Positions 44,462 through 53,669 of a stretch of DNA of 64,000 nt are shown here, piece after piece. Position 1 is the stretch's first letter; the number at the start of each line of letters is the position of its first letter. A model generated the notes under the pieces. That model did no database searches. It was not told the origin of the DNA and worked only from the letters and a program-made list of their open reading frames with translations. A program made the translations under genes and the position numbers. This DNA comes from CBDAQD01 sp965275905 (lineage in GTDB: Bacteria > Pseudomonadota > Alphaproteobacteria > Rhizobiales > JAJFHC01): assembly GCA_965275905.1 (NCBI GenBank), contig CBDHYJ010000003.1, positions 15,811-79,810 on the forward strand, read 5' to 3'.

Positions 44462-45703
44462 CTAAATGGCCTCGCCGCGCATCAGGCGCGGGAGTTCCCC
44501 GGATAAGCCCGCGGCTTCCGACATGAAGAAGTCTTTCAGCGGCGGCAACCGGTCGACCACGCCGAGCCCCAGGTCGCGGACCGCGCGCAGCGCCGGGTTA
44601 TCGTTCGAGAACAGCCGGTTGAGACCGTCGGTCGCCAGAGCCACCGAGACATTGTCCGGACGCCGCCACGCCTCATAGCGCTTGAGGACGTCAATGCTGC
44701 CGACATCGAGGCCGAGACGCAGCGCATCGACACAGACTTCCGTAAGCGCCGCGGCGTCCCGCAATCCGAGATTAAGCCCCAGGCCGGCAATCGGATGGAC
44801 CGCATGGGCGGCGTCGCCGACCAGGGCCAGCCGCGGCGCGACGTAACTTTTCGACAATTGCATGGCGAGCGGATAGCTCCAGCGCGGGCCGACCATCCGC
44901 ACTCTGCCCAGATGAGTGCCAAACCGCCGCAAGAGTTCGGCTTCGAATCCATCGTCATCCAGAGCCATGACATCCACGGCAACGGAGTCACGCTCGGTCC
45001 AGACCAGCGAAGCCCGGTTGCCGGTGAGCGGCAGAATCGCAAATGGTCCGGCAGGCAGGAAGTGCTCTTCGGCCACGCCGCCATGGGGGCGTTCATGTTC
45101 GACGGTTGTGACAATGCCGTGCTGGGCATAGGACCAACCGACGGTCTCGATGCCGGCCGCCTGGCGCAGTCTCGAAGAGCGGCCGTCCGCGGCGACAATC
45201 AGGCCGGCGTGGATTTCCTCACCGGTATCGACGTCCAGGACCGCCTGTCCGCCCCGCTGTTCCCGCACCACGGCCGAGGCCGGCGCGACGACTGAGATGG
45301 TCGCGGACCGGTCGACGGCGGCCGCCAGACGCTCGCCGAGCACCCGGTTTTCCATCATGAATGCGGCAGCGTCACCATCCGCGGCATCCGTATCGAAGTG
45401 AAGCAGCGTCGGCCTGGCCTGCTCTCCGAGCCGCGAGTCCGTAACGACGATATCGACCATCGGCTGGGCATGGTCCTCGATCTCCGCCCACACACCAAGG
45501 GCCTGCAGCATCGCGCGTGAGGAAGACGTAATGGCGGATGCCCTGCCGTCGAAGCCGGCATCATGCCAGATCGAAAGCGGCGACCGGTCGACAAGGACGG
45601 TGCGCAATCCGGCCTGATCGAGCGCCAGTGCCATTGACAGTCCGACCAGACCGCCACCGACGATGGCAATGTCAGCCTGCCTGAATGTCATTTCCGCGGT
45701 CAT
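44462..45703 (-). CDS. UbiH/UbiF family FAD-dependent hydroxylase
   Basis: A class A flavin monooxygenase of ubiquinone ring hydroxylation. 413 residues: ADIAIVGGGLVGLSMALALD (FAD dinucleotide-binding), DGRASAITSSSRAMLQALGV, LIVAADGRSSRLRQAAGIET and LALVGDAAHAVHPIAGLGLN followed by LGLRDAAALTEVC. Which ring position is modified (C5 or C6, or broad like UbiL/UbiM) cannot be decided from sequence alone. The start may be four codons later at 45691 (MTFRQADIAIVGGG). Confidence 0.92.
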   Translation of the reverse strand: MTAEMTFRQADIAIVGGGLVGLSMALALDQAGLRTVLVDRSPLSIWHDAGFDGRASAITSSSRAMLQALGVWAEIEDHAQPMVDIVVTDSRLGEQARPTLLHFDTDAADGDAAAFMMENRVLGERLAAAVDRSATISVVAPASAVVREQRGGQAVLDVDTGEEIHAGLIVAADGRSSRLRQAAGIETVGWSYAQHGIVTTVEHERPHGGVAEEHFLPAGPFAILPLTGNRASLVWTERDSVAVDVMALDDDGFEAELLRRFGTHLGRVRMVGPRWSYPLAMQLSKSYVAPRLALVGDAAHAVHPIAGLGLNLGLRDAAALTEVCVDALRLGLDVGSIDVLKRYEAWRRPDNVSVALATDGLNRLFSNDNPALRAVRDLGLGVVDRLPPLKDFFMSEAAGLSGELPRLMRGEAI

Positions 45704-45881
45704 GGGTCATGGCTAGACGGTACGGGTCCACCTTGCAAGCCGCCACGACGACGCACGCCTGAATCCCGCCGCTGCGGGCCCGGCCGGCGGAGAAACGGCT
45801 TTGTCTCTTGTCTGGGAGGTTTCAATCCGTGCCCGAATTGCTCTACGGTCGAGGCGTCCGAAACGGAAACCGGAGCGATTG

Positions 45882-46742
45882 ATGAGCACCGCTGTCGCCA
45901 CACTGATGGAGACCCTCGACCTCGAGCCGCTGGAGGTCAACCTGTTCCGCGGCAGAAGTCCGCAGGTCGGCTGGCAGCGCGTATTCGGTGGCCAGGTCAT
46001 CGGCCAGTCGCTGGTCGCGGCAACGCGAACCGTCGAGGACCGTGCGGTGCACTCTTTGCACGGGTACTTCATCCGGCCGGGCGACCCGGGCGTGCCCATC
46101 ATTTACGAGGTCGACCCCTACCGCGACGGCAGGAGCTTCACCACCAGAAGAGTGGTCGCAATTCAGCACGGCAAGCCGATCTTCTCCATGGCGGCGTCCT
46201 TTCATGTTGCGGAGGATGGCCTTGATCACCAGTTTCAGATGCCGGACGTTCCCGCACCTGAAGATCTGCCGAGTGAAAAGGAGCTCGTGGCCCGTTTCAG
46301 CGACTCGATTCCGGAGGTGATCCGGAAATACTGGGAACGTGACCGGCCGATCGAACTTCGACCGGTAGCCTTGCGCAACTATCTGGAGCCGGTCCCCTCA
46401 GAGCCGTTCCAGCAGGTCTGGATTCGGGCCTCCGATTCCCTCCCTGACGATAATGCGCTGCATCAGTGCGTTTTGGCCTATGCGTCCGACATGACCCTGC
46501 TCGACACCGCACTGATTGCGCACGGCCGGACTCTGTTCGACCGTGACCTGCAACTCGCCAGTCTTGATCACGCCCTGTGGTTCCATCGAACCTTCCGCGC
46601 CGACGAGTGGCTGCTCTATTCGCAGGACAGTCCCAGTTCATCGCATGCACTCGGCTTCACGCGCGGCAGTATTTTCACGCAAGACGGCAGGCTCGTTGCA
46701 TCGGTTGCCCAAGAGGGTCTTATCCGCCAGCGGAGCGGATGA
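45882..46742 (+). CDS. tesB: Acyl-CoA thioesterase II
   Basis: Double hot-dog-fold thioesterase that hydrolyses medium/long acyl-CoAs. 286 residues with NLFRGRSPQVGWQRVFGGQV, SLVAATRTVEDRAVHSLHGY, FIRPGDPGVPIIYEVDPYRD, GRSFTTRRVVAIQHGKPIFS and, in the second fold, LDHALWFHRTFRADEWLLYS with the catalytic aspartate in ASLDHALWF. ATG at 45882 follows CCGGAGCG. Divergent from ubiH. Confidence 0.94.
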   Translation: MSTAVATLMETLDLEPLEVNLFRGRSPQVGWQRVFGGQVIGQSLVAATRTVEDRAVHSLHGYFIRPGDPGVPIIYEVDPYRDGRSFTTRRVVAIQHGKPIFSMAASFHVAEDGLDHQFQMPDVPAPEDLPSEKELVARFSDSIPEVIRKYWERDRPIELRPVALRNYLEPVPSEPFQQVWIRASDSLPDDNALHQCVLAYASDMTLLDTALIAHGRTLFDRDLQLASLDHALWFHRTFRADEWLLYSQDSPSSSHALGFTRGSIFTQDGRLVASVAQEGLIRQRSG

Positions 46743-46800
46743 GGTTGGCGCCGGCGCGGCGGCTTTTGCACTGCACAAATTTTCATCAATACGGAAGATA

Positions 46801-46817
46801 TGCCTAAAAAATAGGCA
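46801..46817. repeat. Inverted repeat TGCCTA-A5-TAGGCA
   Basis: A perfect six-base inverted repeat separated by five A's lies in an unusually AT-rich patch (46780-46900) about 85 bases upstream of the glnK sigma54-type promoter. No T-run follows on the plus strand. It might be an activator or nucleoid-protein site, but it does not match the usual NtrC half-site. Confidence 0.35.
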
Positions 46818-46900
46818 AAACCACACGTGCATATGCGACCACCTGATTCAAAAAACAAAAAAATGCTATTTATTTCAATAAGATACAAGATTTCGGCAGT

Positions 46901-46917
46901 TTGGCACGAGATTTGAC
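46901..46917 (+). promoter_or_regulatory. Sigma54-type promoter of glnK-amtB
   Basis: TTGGCACG-N4-TTGAC matches the -24/-12 consensus TTGGCACG-N4-TTGC(A/T) except for one base, with GG and the -12 G exactly ten bases apart. It lies 75 bases upstream of the glnK ATG, directly where an NtrC-activated nitrogen-starvation promoter is expected. Activator sites are not clear by eye. Confidence 0.8.
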
Positions 46918-46991
46918 TCCTGTTTGCGCGGAAGCACGGAGCATGACGGTTCACGCCGTCGTTCCAGCCTCCCTCAAACAGGGGAAAAGTA

Positions 46992-47330
46992 ATGAAACTT
47001 GTTATGGCTGTCGTGAAACCATTCAAACTCAATGAGGTCCGTGAGTCGCTCACGGACATCGGCATCCAGGGCCTGACCGTGACAGAGGTCAAGGGCTACG
47101 GGCGCCAGAGGGGTCACACCGAGATCTACCGCGGCGCGGAATACGCCGTGAATTTTCTTCCGAAACTGAAGATCGAAGTCGTTGTGGCTGATGACATGGT
47201 CGAAAAGGCCGTGGAGACCATCGCGGAGACGGCCAAGACCGGCCAGATCGGTGACGGCAAGATTTTCGTTCATTCAATCGACCAGGCCGTCCGCATCAGG
47301 ACTGGCGAAGCCGACGTCGAGGCACTTTAG
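46992..47330 (+). CDS. glnK: Nitrogen regulatory protein P-II (GlnK)
   Basis: 112-residue PII trimer subunit that signals nitrogen, energy and 2-oxoglutarate state. MKLVMAVVKPFKLNEVRESL opens the protein; the T-loop has the uridylylation Tyr51 in EIYRGAEYAVNFLPK; TGQIGDGKIFVHSIDQAVRI is the B-loop ATP site. ATG at 46992 has AGGGGA. It is 13 bases from amtB, the normal pairing, so it is GlnK rather than a stand-alone GlnB; it blocks AmtB under nitrogen excess. Confidence 0.96.
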   Translation: MKLVMAVVKPFKLNEVRESLTDIGIQGLTVTEVKGYGRQRGHTEIYRGAEYAVNFLPKLKIEVVVADDMVEKAVETIAETAKTGQIGDGKIFVHSIDQAVRIRTGEADVEAL

Positions 47331-47343
47331 GAGTATGGAAAAA

Positions 47344-48723
47344 ATGCAAAATCTCTCGCGATTGGGGCTGGCAGCGGGGGCTGTCGGAATAGGGCTTGTT
47401 GCCTATCTGGAACCGGCACTGGCCCAGGAAACCACTGGAGCCGCCACCGAAGCTGCCGCTGAGGCCGCAAAGCCGGCCGACGCCGCCGGAAAGGTGCCTG
47501 CCGAAAGCAAGTTCGTGTTCAACACGATGCTTTTCCTCATCGCCGGCTTTCTCGTCATGTGGATGGCGGCCGGTTTCGCCATGCTGGAATCCGGCATGGT
47601 GCGCTCCAAGAACGTCGCCACGATCTGTCTGAAGAACATCGCGCTGTTCTCCATAGCCGGCCTGATGTACTGGATCGTCGGCTACAACCTCATGTATGAC
47701 GGCGTCGACGGCGGATACATGGGTTCGTTCAGCTGGTTCACGCACAAGGCGCACTCCGCTGAGGACATCACCTACGCAGCCGGCACCTCAGACTGGTTCT
47801 TCCAGATGGTGTTCTGCGCAACCGCGGCTTCGATCGTGTCGGGCACCCTGGCCGAACGCATCAAGCTCTGGCCGTTCCTCATCTTCGTCGCCATTCTGAC
47901 CGGCATCATCTATCCCATCCAGGGTTCCTGGAAGTGGGGCGCGGGCTGGCTCGACAAGGCCGGATTCCTTGATTTCGCGGGCTCGACGCTCGTGCATTCG
48001 ACAGGCGGCTGGGCAGCTCTGGTCGGGGCCATCATTCTGGGCGCACGCGCAGGCAAATATAATGAGGACGGCTCGATAAACGCCATTCCGGGATCGAGCA
48101 TGCCTCTGGCAACGCTGGGAACATTCATTCTGTGGCTCGGCTGGTTCGGCTTCAATGGCGGTTCGCAGTTGGCCATGGGTTCGCTGAATGATGCCTCGGA
48201 CGTCTCGCGCATCTTCGCCAACACCAACAACGCTGCAGCCGCAGGTGTCGTCGTCGCGATGCTGCTGACGCAACTGATCTACAAGAAGACCGACCTGACG
48301 ATGGCGCTCAACGGCGCACTCGCCGGGCTCGTCTCCATCACCGCGGAACCACTGACGCCGAGCCTGGGTATGGCGGCAGTCATCGGCGGTATTGGCGGCG
48401 CCCTGGTCGTGTTTGCCGTGCCGCTGCTCGACAAGCTCAAAATCGACGACGTCGTCGGTGCCATCTCGGTCCACCTTGTCGCGGGAATCTGGGGAACGAT
48501 GGCCGTACCGCTCACCAACTCGGACGGCAATTTCGCCACCCAGGCCCTCGGTGTCGTGTCGATCGGTGCCTTCGTAACGGCGGTGAGCCTCGTCCTCTGG
48601 CTGCTGCTGAAGTTCACGATCGGCATCCGGCTCACCGAAGAGGAAGAGTTCGCCGGTCTCGACCAGACCGAACTCGGCCTCGAGGCCTATCCCGAGTTCG
48701 GACAGGGAAGCCAGAGGATTTAA
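47344..48723 (+). CDS. amtB: Ammonium transporter AmtB
   Basis: Trimeric inner-membrane ammonium channel. 459 residues from ATG 47344, chosen because AGGAG at 47329-47333 is ten bases upstream (an earlier ATG at 47335 is only one base away). A signal-like N-terminus (LGLAAGAVGIGLVAYLEPAL) and alanine-rich linker precede about 11 helices. The paired channel histidines occur in FAGSTLVHSTGGWAALVGAI and VGAISVHLVAGIWGTMAVPL; GGSQLAMGSLNDASD and the C-terminal GIRLTEEEEFAGLDQTELGL that contacts GlnK are present. Confidence 0.96.
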   Translation: MQNLSRLGLAAGAVGIGLVAYLEPALAQETTGAATEAAAEAAKPADAAGKVPAESKFVFNTMLFLIAGFLVMWMAAGFAMLESGMVRSKNVATICLKNIALFSIAGLMYWIVGYNLMYDGVDGGYMGSFSWFTHKAHSAEDITYAAGTSDWFFQMVFCATAASIVSGTLAERIKLWPFLIFVAILTGIIYPIQGSWKWGAGWLDKAGFLDFAGSTLVHSTGGWAALVGAIILGARAGKYNEDGSINAIPGSSMPLATLGTFILWLGWFGFNGGSQLAMGSLNDASDVSRIFANTNNAAAAGVVVAMLLTQLIYKKTDLTMALNGALAGLVSITAEPLTPSLGMAAVIGGIGGALVVFAVPLLDKLKIDDVVGAISVHLVAGIWGTMAVPLTNSDGNFATQALGVVSIGAFVTAVSLVLWLLLKFTIGIRLTEEEEFAGLDQTELGLEAYPEFGQGSQRI

Positions 48724-48759
48724 CCCTCCCCAAAACACCGGACCACCGGTCCAGACTGA

Positions 48760-48792
48760 AACCCCGGCGGAAAGTTCCGCCGGGGTTTTTTT
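48760..48792 (+). terminator. Intrinsic terminator after amtB
   Basis: ACCCCGGCGGAA pairs perfectly with TTCCGCCGGGGT across a two-base centre and is followed by TTTTTT. It closes the glnK-amtB unit. Confidence 0.95.
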
Positions 48793-48849
48793 GCTCGCCC
48801 ATTTATCAGGACGCGCTGGGCCGCGGCAGACCGGCTAATCCCGCCCGTT

Positions 48850-48864
48850 TTAACTCGACCTTAA
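48850..48864. promoter_or_regulatory. CtrA-type box upstream of aminotransferase-ftsK-lolA
   Basis: TTAACTCGACCTTAA fits the CtrA consensus TTAA-N7-TTAA exactly (the second half continues as TTAACC). It lies 123 bases before the aminotransferase ATG, and a further half-site-like GGTTAAC follows near 48885. A cell-cycle regulator binding before an ftsK operon is plausible in an alphaproteobacterium. Confidence 0.55.
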
Positions 48865-48986
48865 CCGTAGACCGCCACACTATGGTTAACTGTTTGTTTT
48901 GAAAAACGTATTCAGTTCTGGATCAGACTTTTCGGGTCGGCGCGGGATCAATCGCCCTGCCGGTCCGGCGTACTGTGTGGCGTACC

Positions 48987-50177
48987 ATGTTCAAGAGCCG
49001 TTTCGATGATCTTCCGCCATCGCCGTTCCGCCGGCTGGCATCGCTGCTCGACAGCGCTCCCCCGCAACGCGATCCTGTCATCGATCTGTCCATCGGCGAG
49101 CCGCGTCACGCCATGCCGGAATTCGTGGGCGACATTCTCGCGCGCGGCCTTGCAGATTTTTCGCGCTATCCGCCCGCGCACGGCACGGAAGACCTCAGAA
49201 AGGCCATTGCGAACTGGATCTCGCGGCGCTACGGCGTCGGAGCCTTTGTAGACCCGGCACGTCACATCATTCCGGTGAGCGGAACGCGCGAAGCGCTCTA
49301 CAACATCGCGCCGGTAATCATCGCCGAGAACGCCGATCCGAAACCGGCGGTCCTGATCCCCAATCCGTTCTATCAGACCTACGCGACTGCGGCCGTTTCC
49401 GCCGGCGCGGAACCGGTTCTGCTCGCCGCGACGCGCGATACCGGCCACCTGCCGGACCTCGAGGCGATCTCGCCGGACCTTCTCGCCCGCACAGCCGCGT
49501 TCTATCTCTGCACGCCTGCGAACCCGCAAGGCGTCACCGCGCCGATGGATTATCTGAAGCGGGCGATCGGCCTGGCCCGTGAGCACGGGTTCGTTCTTCT
49601 TGTCGACGAATGTTATTCGGAGCTCTATGCAAACGCCCCGCCGACGGGCGCCGTTGAAGCCGCCGCCGACATGGGCGACGGCCTGTCCAACATCGTGATT
49701 TTCAATTCGCTGTCGAAACGGTCGAACCTCGCCGGCCTGAGATCCGGGTTCTGTGCCGGCGACGAAAACATCATGGCGAGCTTCCTCAAGTTCCGGAACA
49801 TCGCGGCCCCGCAGGTCCCGCTGCCGGTTCAGGCGGTCTCGGCTGCGGTATGGGCGGATGAGAAGCATGTCGAGGCAAGCCGCGACCTCTATCGCCAGAA
49901 ATACGCGATGGCGGCGGACATCGTTCGGGATATTTCGCAGGACAAGGCGCCCACGTCCGGAATGTTCCTGTGGCTTGACATCGGAGAGCGCGATGCCGAG
50001 CGGACCGCGTTGAGCCTGTGGAGCATCTCCGGAGTCAAGGTCATCCCCGGCAATTACCTCGCACTCGACATGCCGGACGGATCGAACCCTGGTGCCGGCT
50101 ACATCAGAATCGCTCTGGTCCACGACCTCTCGACCACACGGGACGCACTGACCCGCATTGCGGCAACAATCCAATAA
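48987..50177 (+). CDS. Class I/II PLP aminotransferase, DapC-like
   Basis: 396 residues from the ATG at 48987 (a GTG four codons upstream is possible). PLP-fold signatures: LSIGEPRHAMPEF, YPPAHGTEDLRKAIANWISR, VSGTREALYNIAPVI, IPNPFYQTYATAAVSAGAEP, LVDECYSELYANAP, and FNSLSKRSNLAGLRSGF with the PLP lysine. It resembles succinyldiaminopimelate aminotransferases of the lysine/diaminopimelate pathway that sit beside ftsK in rhizobia-like genomes; other transaminations are possible. Confidence 0.85.
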   Translation: MFKSRFDDLPPSPFRRLASLLDSAPPQRDPVIDLSIGEPRHAMPEFVGDILARGLADFSRYPPAHGTEDLRKAIANWISRRYGVGAFVDPARHIIPVSGTREALYNIAPVIIAENADPKPAVLIPNPFYQTYATAAVSAGAEPVLLAATRDTGHLPDLEAISPDLLARTAAFYLCTPANPQGVTAPMDYLKRAIGLAREHGFVLLVDECYSELYANAPPTGAVEAAADMGDGLSNIVIFNSLSKRSNLAGLRSGFCAGDENIMASFLKFRNIAAPQVPLPVQAVSAAVWADEKHVEASRDLYRQKYAMAADIVRDISQDKAPTSGMFLWLDIGERDAERTALSLWSISGVKVIPGNYLALDMPDGSNPGAGYIRIALVHDLSTTRDALTRIAATIQ

Positions 50178-50189
50178 GGGGAGACAGAA

Positions 50190-52786
50190 ATGGCGGCGTC
50201 GAGATCCAAATCCAAGAGCAATCCGGTACTACCGGAGGGATTGCGGAATTTCGTGCGCAAGAAGTGCTTCGAGATCATCGGCCTCGGGGTTCTCGGCACT
50301 GTGCTTCTGGTTGCCCTCAGCCTCGCCACCTGGTCAATCCACGATCCGAGTTTCAATCATGCCACAGACGCGCGGCCGACCAATCTGCTCGGCCATCCCG
50401 GTGCCGCGATCTCCGATCTCCTGATGCAGCTCTTTGGCCTTGGAGCGGTGGGGCTGATTTTTCCCGTGGCGGCTTGGGGCGCCAAACTCATGGCGCAGAG
50501 CCCGATCAGCAGACCCTTCAAGCGGGTCGCCGTCTGGCTGATTGGCGGCCTTCTCACCGCGGGCTGTCTCGCGACATTCGGCCTCCCTGCAGCCTGGCCG
50601 CTGCCGAGCGGCCTCGGTGGTGCCGTCGGCGATTACGCGCTGGCACCGGTTGCCGGTTTCTTTTCCGTGTTCTTCGATCCGCTGCTGACCCGAATCCTGT
50701 CGGGACTGGTGATCGGTCTTTTTGCCGTCATCGCGATCGTCTATGCGTCCGCGCTGACGATGGAGGAGATTATCCTGCCGGCACGGATATTCGGCGAGGA
50801 ATCGGCCGAACTCGCCATGCATGCGCTTGGCGCGGCCGCCCATTCCGGAATGCGCATGAAATCCATGGCGTCGCGCTTCGTCCGCAGCCGTGTCGCCGAT
50901 GCGGCGGGTTCAATTGTCCGGCGTCCTCCCGAGCCGACGCTCGAGGACGAGCCGGAAGAAGAGCGGAACCCCAATTACGGCTTCGCCGGCGACAAGGCCC
51001 GGTGGACAATCCGCGACCTGACGGATGCCCTGTCCCGTCAATTCCGCGAAAACGAAGCGGAAGTTCCCGTGGAACGGATCGAACCGGCGCGGCTCGACGG
51101 CAATGCGATGCCCGAGGCACCTGTCGAGGATCATCACTTCGACGACGAGCCGGAAGTCGAGCCTGCGCCTGCGCCGCGCGTACAGCCGTCCAAGACCGGC
51201 TTGAAGCCCGGCAGGCGCATCAAGGCGGAAGCCCAGCCTTCGCTCGCGCTCGACGAGGACTTTGAATACGAGCTTCCGCCGCTCGGTCTCCTGGCCGCGC
51301 CGAAGAAGACCGGCGGGCGCAAGACAATGAGCGACTCGGCGCTGGAACAGAACGCGCGGATCCTGGAAGGCGTGCTTGAGGACTTTGGTGTCCGGGGCGA
51401 GATCATCAACGTCCGGCCCGGCCCGGTTGTCACGCTCTACGAACTGGAACCGGCGCCGGGCATCAAATCATCCGCGTGGTCATCGGACTGGCCGACGACA
51501 TCGCGCGCTCCATGAGCGCCATTTCGGCCCGCGTCGCCGTGGTGCCCGGGCGCAACGCCATCGGCATCGAGCTGCCGAACGTAGAGCGCGAAATGGTTTT
51601 CCTGCGGGAACTGCTGGCATCCGAGGACTACGAAAAAACCGGATTCGACCTTTCGCTCGCCCTGGGCAAGACCATCGGCGGCGAGCCCCGTGATCAGCGA
51701 TCTGGCCCGCATGCCGCACCTCTTGATCGCCGGCACCACCGGCTCCGGTAAGTCGGTCGGCATCAATACCATGATCCTGTCGCTGCTCTACCGGCTGTCA
51801 CCGGACAAGTGCAAGCTCATCATGATCGACCCGAAGATGCTCGAGCTCTCGGTCTACGACGGTATTCCGCACCTCCTGGCGCCGGTTGTTACGGATCCGA
51901 AAAAAGCCGTCGTTGCCCTGAAGTGGACGGTCAAGGAAATGGAAGACCGTTACCGCAAGATGTCGAAGGTCGGCGTTCGCAACATTGACGGATTCAACAC
52001 GCGCGTGGCCCAGGCGCGCGCCAAGGGTGAGGTCATCGTCCGCACAGTGCAGACCGGATTCGACAAGGAAACGGGGCAGCCGGTCTACGAGCACGAGGAG
52101 ATGGACCTCGAACCGATGCCCTACATCGTCGTCATCGTCGACGAGATGGCGGATCTCATGATGGTTGCCGGCAAGGACATCGAAGGCGCCGTCCAGCGCC
52201 TGGCCCAGATGGCGCGTGCCGCCGGCATCCACATGATCACCGCGACCCAGCGTCCCAGCGTCGACGTCATCACCGGCACGATCAAGGCCAACTTTCCAAC
52301 TCGAATCAGCTTCCAGGTCACCTCTAAGGTCGACAGCCGTACAATTCTCGGTGAACAGGGCGCCGAACAGCTGCTCGGACAGGGCGATATGCTCTACATG
52401 GCCGGCGGCGGGCGGATCTCCCGCGTCCATGGTCCCTTCGTGTCGGACCAGGAAGTCGAGAAGGTGGTCAAGTTCCTGAAAAACAGGGTGTTCCGCAATA
52501 TCTCGAGGCCGTGACGGAAGAACCGGAAGACGGTGGCTACGAGCTTCCCGGCATGGCCGGCGAAGGCGGATCGGAAGCCGACGAACTGTACGACAAGGCT
52601 GTGGCGATAGTTGCGCGAGACAAAAAGGCCTCAACAAGCTATATCCAACGCAGATTGTCGATCGGCTACAACCGTGCCGCCACCATAATCGAGCGCATGG
52701 AAGAAGAAGGCGTCATCTCTCCGGCCAATCATGCCGGCAAGCGCGAGGTTCTGATCGGAGAACCGGGCGAAGGCGTAAACGCCTGA
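50190..52786 (+). CDS. ftsK: DNA translocase FtsK, three frame breaks
   Basis: Septal membrane-anchored motor that pumps the terminus regions apart and activates XerCD at dif. Four N-terminal helices span about residues 25-195; a proline/acidic linker follows (about 240-385); the motor contains RILEGVLEDFGVRGEIINVR, Walker A IAGTTGSGKSVGINTM, Walker B YIVVIVDEMADLMM and ATQRPSVDVITGTIKANFP. The C-terminal gamma winged helix is YIQRRLSIGYNRAATIIERM. Frame breaks at about 51472 (missing C), 51686 (extra C in C4) and 52484 (missing C) interrupt it; repair gives 865 residues. As ftsK is normally essential, sequence error is the likely cause. ATG at 50190 follows AAGGGGAGA. Confidence 0.88.
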
Positions 52787-52867
52787 CGCCGCGGCTTGGC
52801 GCGGGGCTCTTGACGGCTTGTTCGATCGAGCAATCATTGTTTCGTCACAATGCGTGAATAGAGCAAA

Positions 52868-53558
52868 ATGATGCCAACACTGACCCAGAAGAGTTTCCCC
52901 ATGGCTCGCCAGATTGCGTCCGTTACCCGTTTCGCCGGTCTCGCCCTTTCAGTTCTGCTGCTGATCGGCAGTCGCGCCGGTCAATGCATCCAAAGAAGCA
53001 ACGCTCGAGCCTGACCAGCAGAAGGCGGTGAAGCAGGTTGGCGCATATTTCAACAAGCTCGTCATCTCCAGGGAGAGTTTGTTCAGGTCGGGCCGCGCGG
53101 TCACATCTCACAGGGCGTCTTCTACATGAGCAAGCCGGGCAAGCTCCGGTTTGAATACGCTCCGCCGAACCCGTTCCTCGTCGTCGCGGACGGCACCTGG
53201 GTCATTGTGAACAACAGGCGCAAGAACAAGGCCGAGCATTACCCGCTTTCGGCAACCCCCCTCCGGCTTGTCCTCGCCGAAGAGGTGGACCTTCTCAAGG
53301 AAGCTAAGATCATTCACGTTGCCAACGACAAGAAGATCCTCACCTTGACCATGGAGGACAAGGAGCAACTCGTCGCCGGGCAGCTCACAGTGGTGTTCGA
53401 TGCCAAGACGATGACCCTGAAGGAGTGGGTGATCGTGGACGGTCAGGGCCTGCGCACGACGATTTCGCTGAAAGAGCCTGAAGGACGGCGTAAAGGCCGA
53501 TCCGAAACTCTTCGAGGTCAAGTTGCGCAAGGAAATCCAGAACCTGGACCGCAAGTAA
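52868..53558 (+). CDS. lolA: Outer-membrane lipoprotein carrier protein LolA, three frame breaks
   Basis: Periplasmic chaperone that carries lipoproteins from LolCDE to the outer membrane. A signal peptide (TRFAGLALSVLLLIGSRA) is followed, after repairs at about 52979 (extra G), 53065 (missing base) and 53471 (extra A), by EATLEPDQQKAVKQVGAYFN, LQGEFVQVGPRGHISQGVFY, MSKPGKLRFEYAPPNPFLVV, AEHYPLSATPLRLVLAEEVD and a final SLKDGVKADPKLFEVKLRKE. Repaired length is about 229 residues from 52868, or about 218 from the alternative ATG at 52901. It follows ftsK, as in many alphaproteobacteria. Confidence 0.82.
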
Positions 53559-53562
53559 TCGC

Positions 53563-53581
53563 GCGGGGCCATGAGCCCCGC
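53563..53581 (+). terminator. Hairpin after lolA
   Basis: Perfect seven-base stem GCGGGGC / GCCCCGC with a five-base loop begins five bases after the lolA stop. It lacks a U-tract, so it could be a weak or Rho-assisted end, or a protective 3' structure. Confidence 0.4.
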
Positions 53582-53620
53582 AAGTTCTCAGCATTAAGTG
53601 AATCCCGTGTGCGGCTTGAC

Positions 53621-53638
53621 TTGGCCGCGCAAATTGCA
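53621..53638 (+). promoter_or_regulatory. Near-match sigma54-type element before the GS-family gene
   Basis: TTGGC and TTGCA occur with GG and GC separated by eleven bases instead of the required ten, about 32 bases upstream of the gene. A CTTGAC box ends at 53620 too, without a convincing -10. In a stretch rich in single-base errors, one extra base could hide a true site, but the sequence as given is not a standard sigma54 promoter. Confidence 0.25.
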
Positions 53639-53669
53639 TCACCTGCCGGTCAGAACACTGAGAGGCAAC

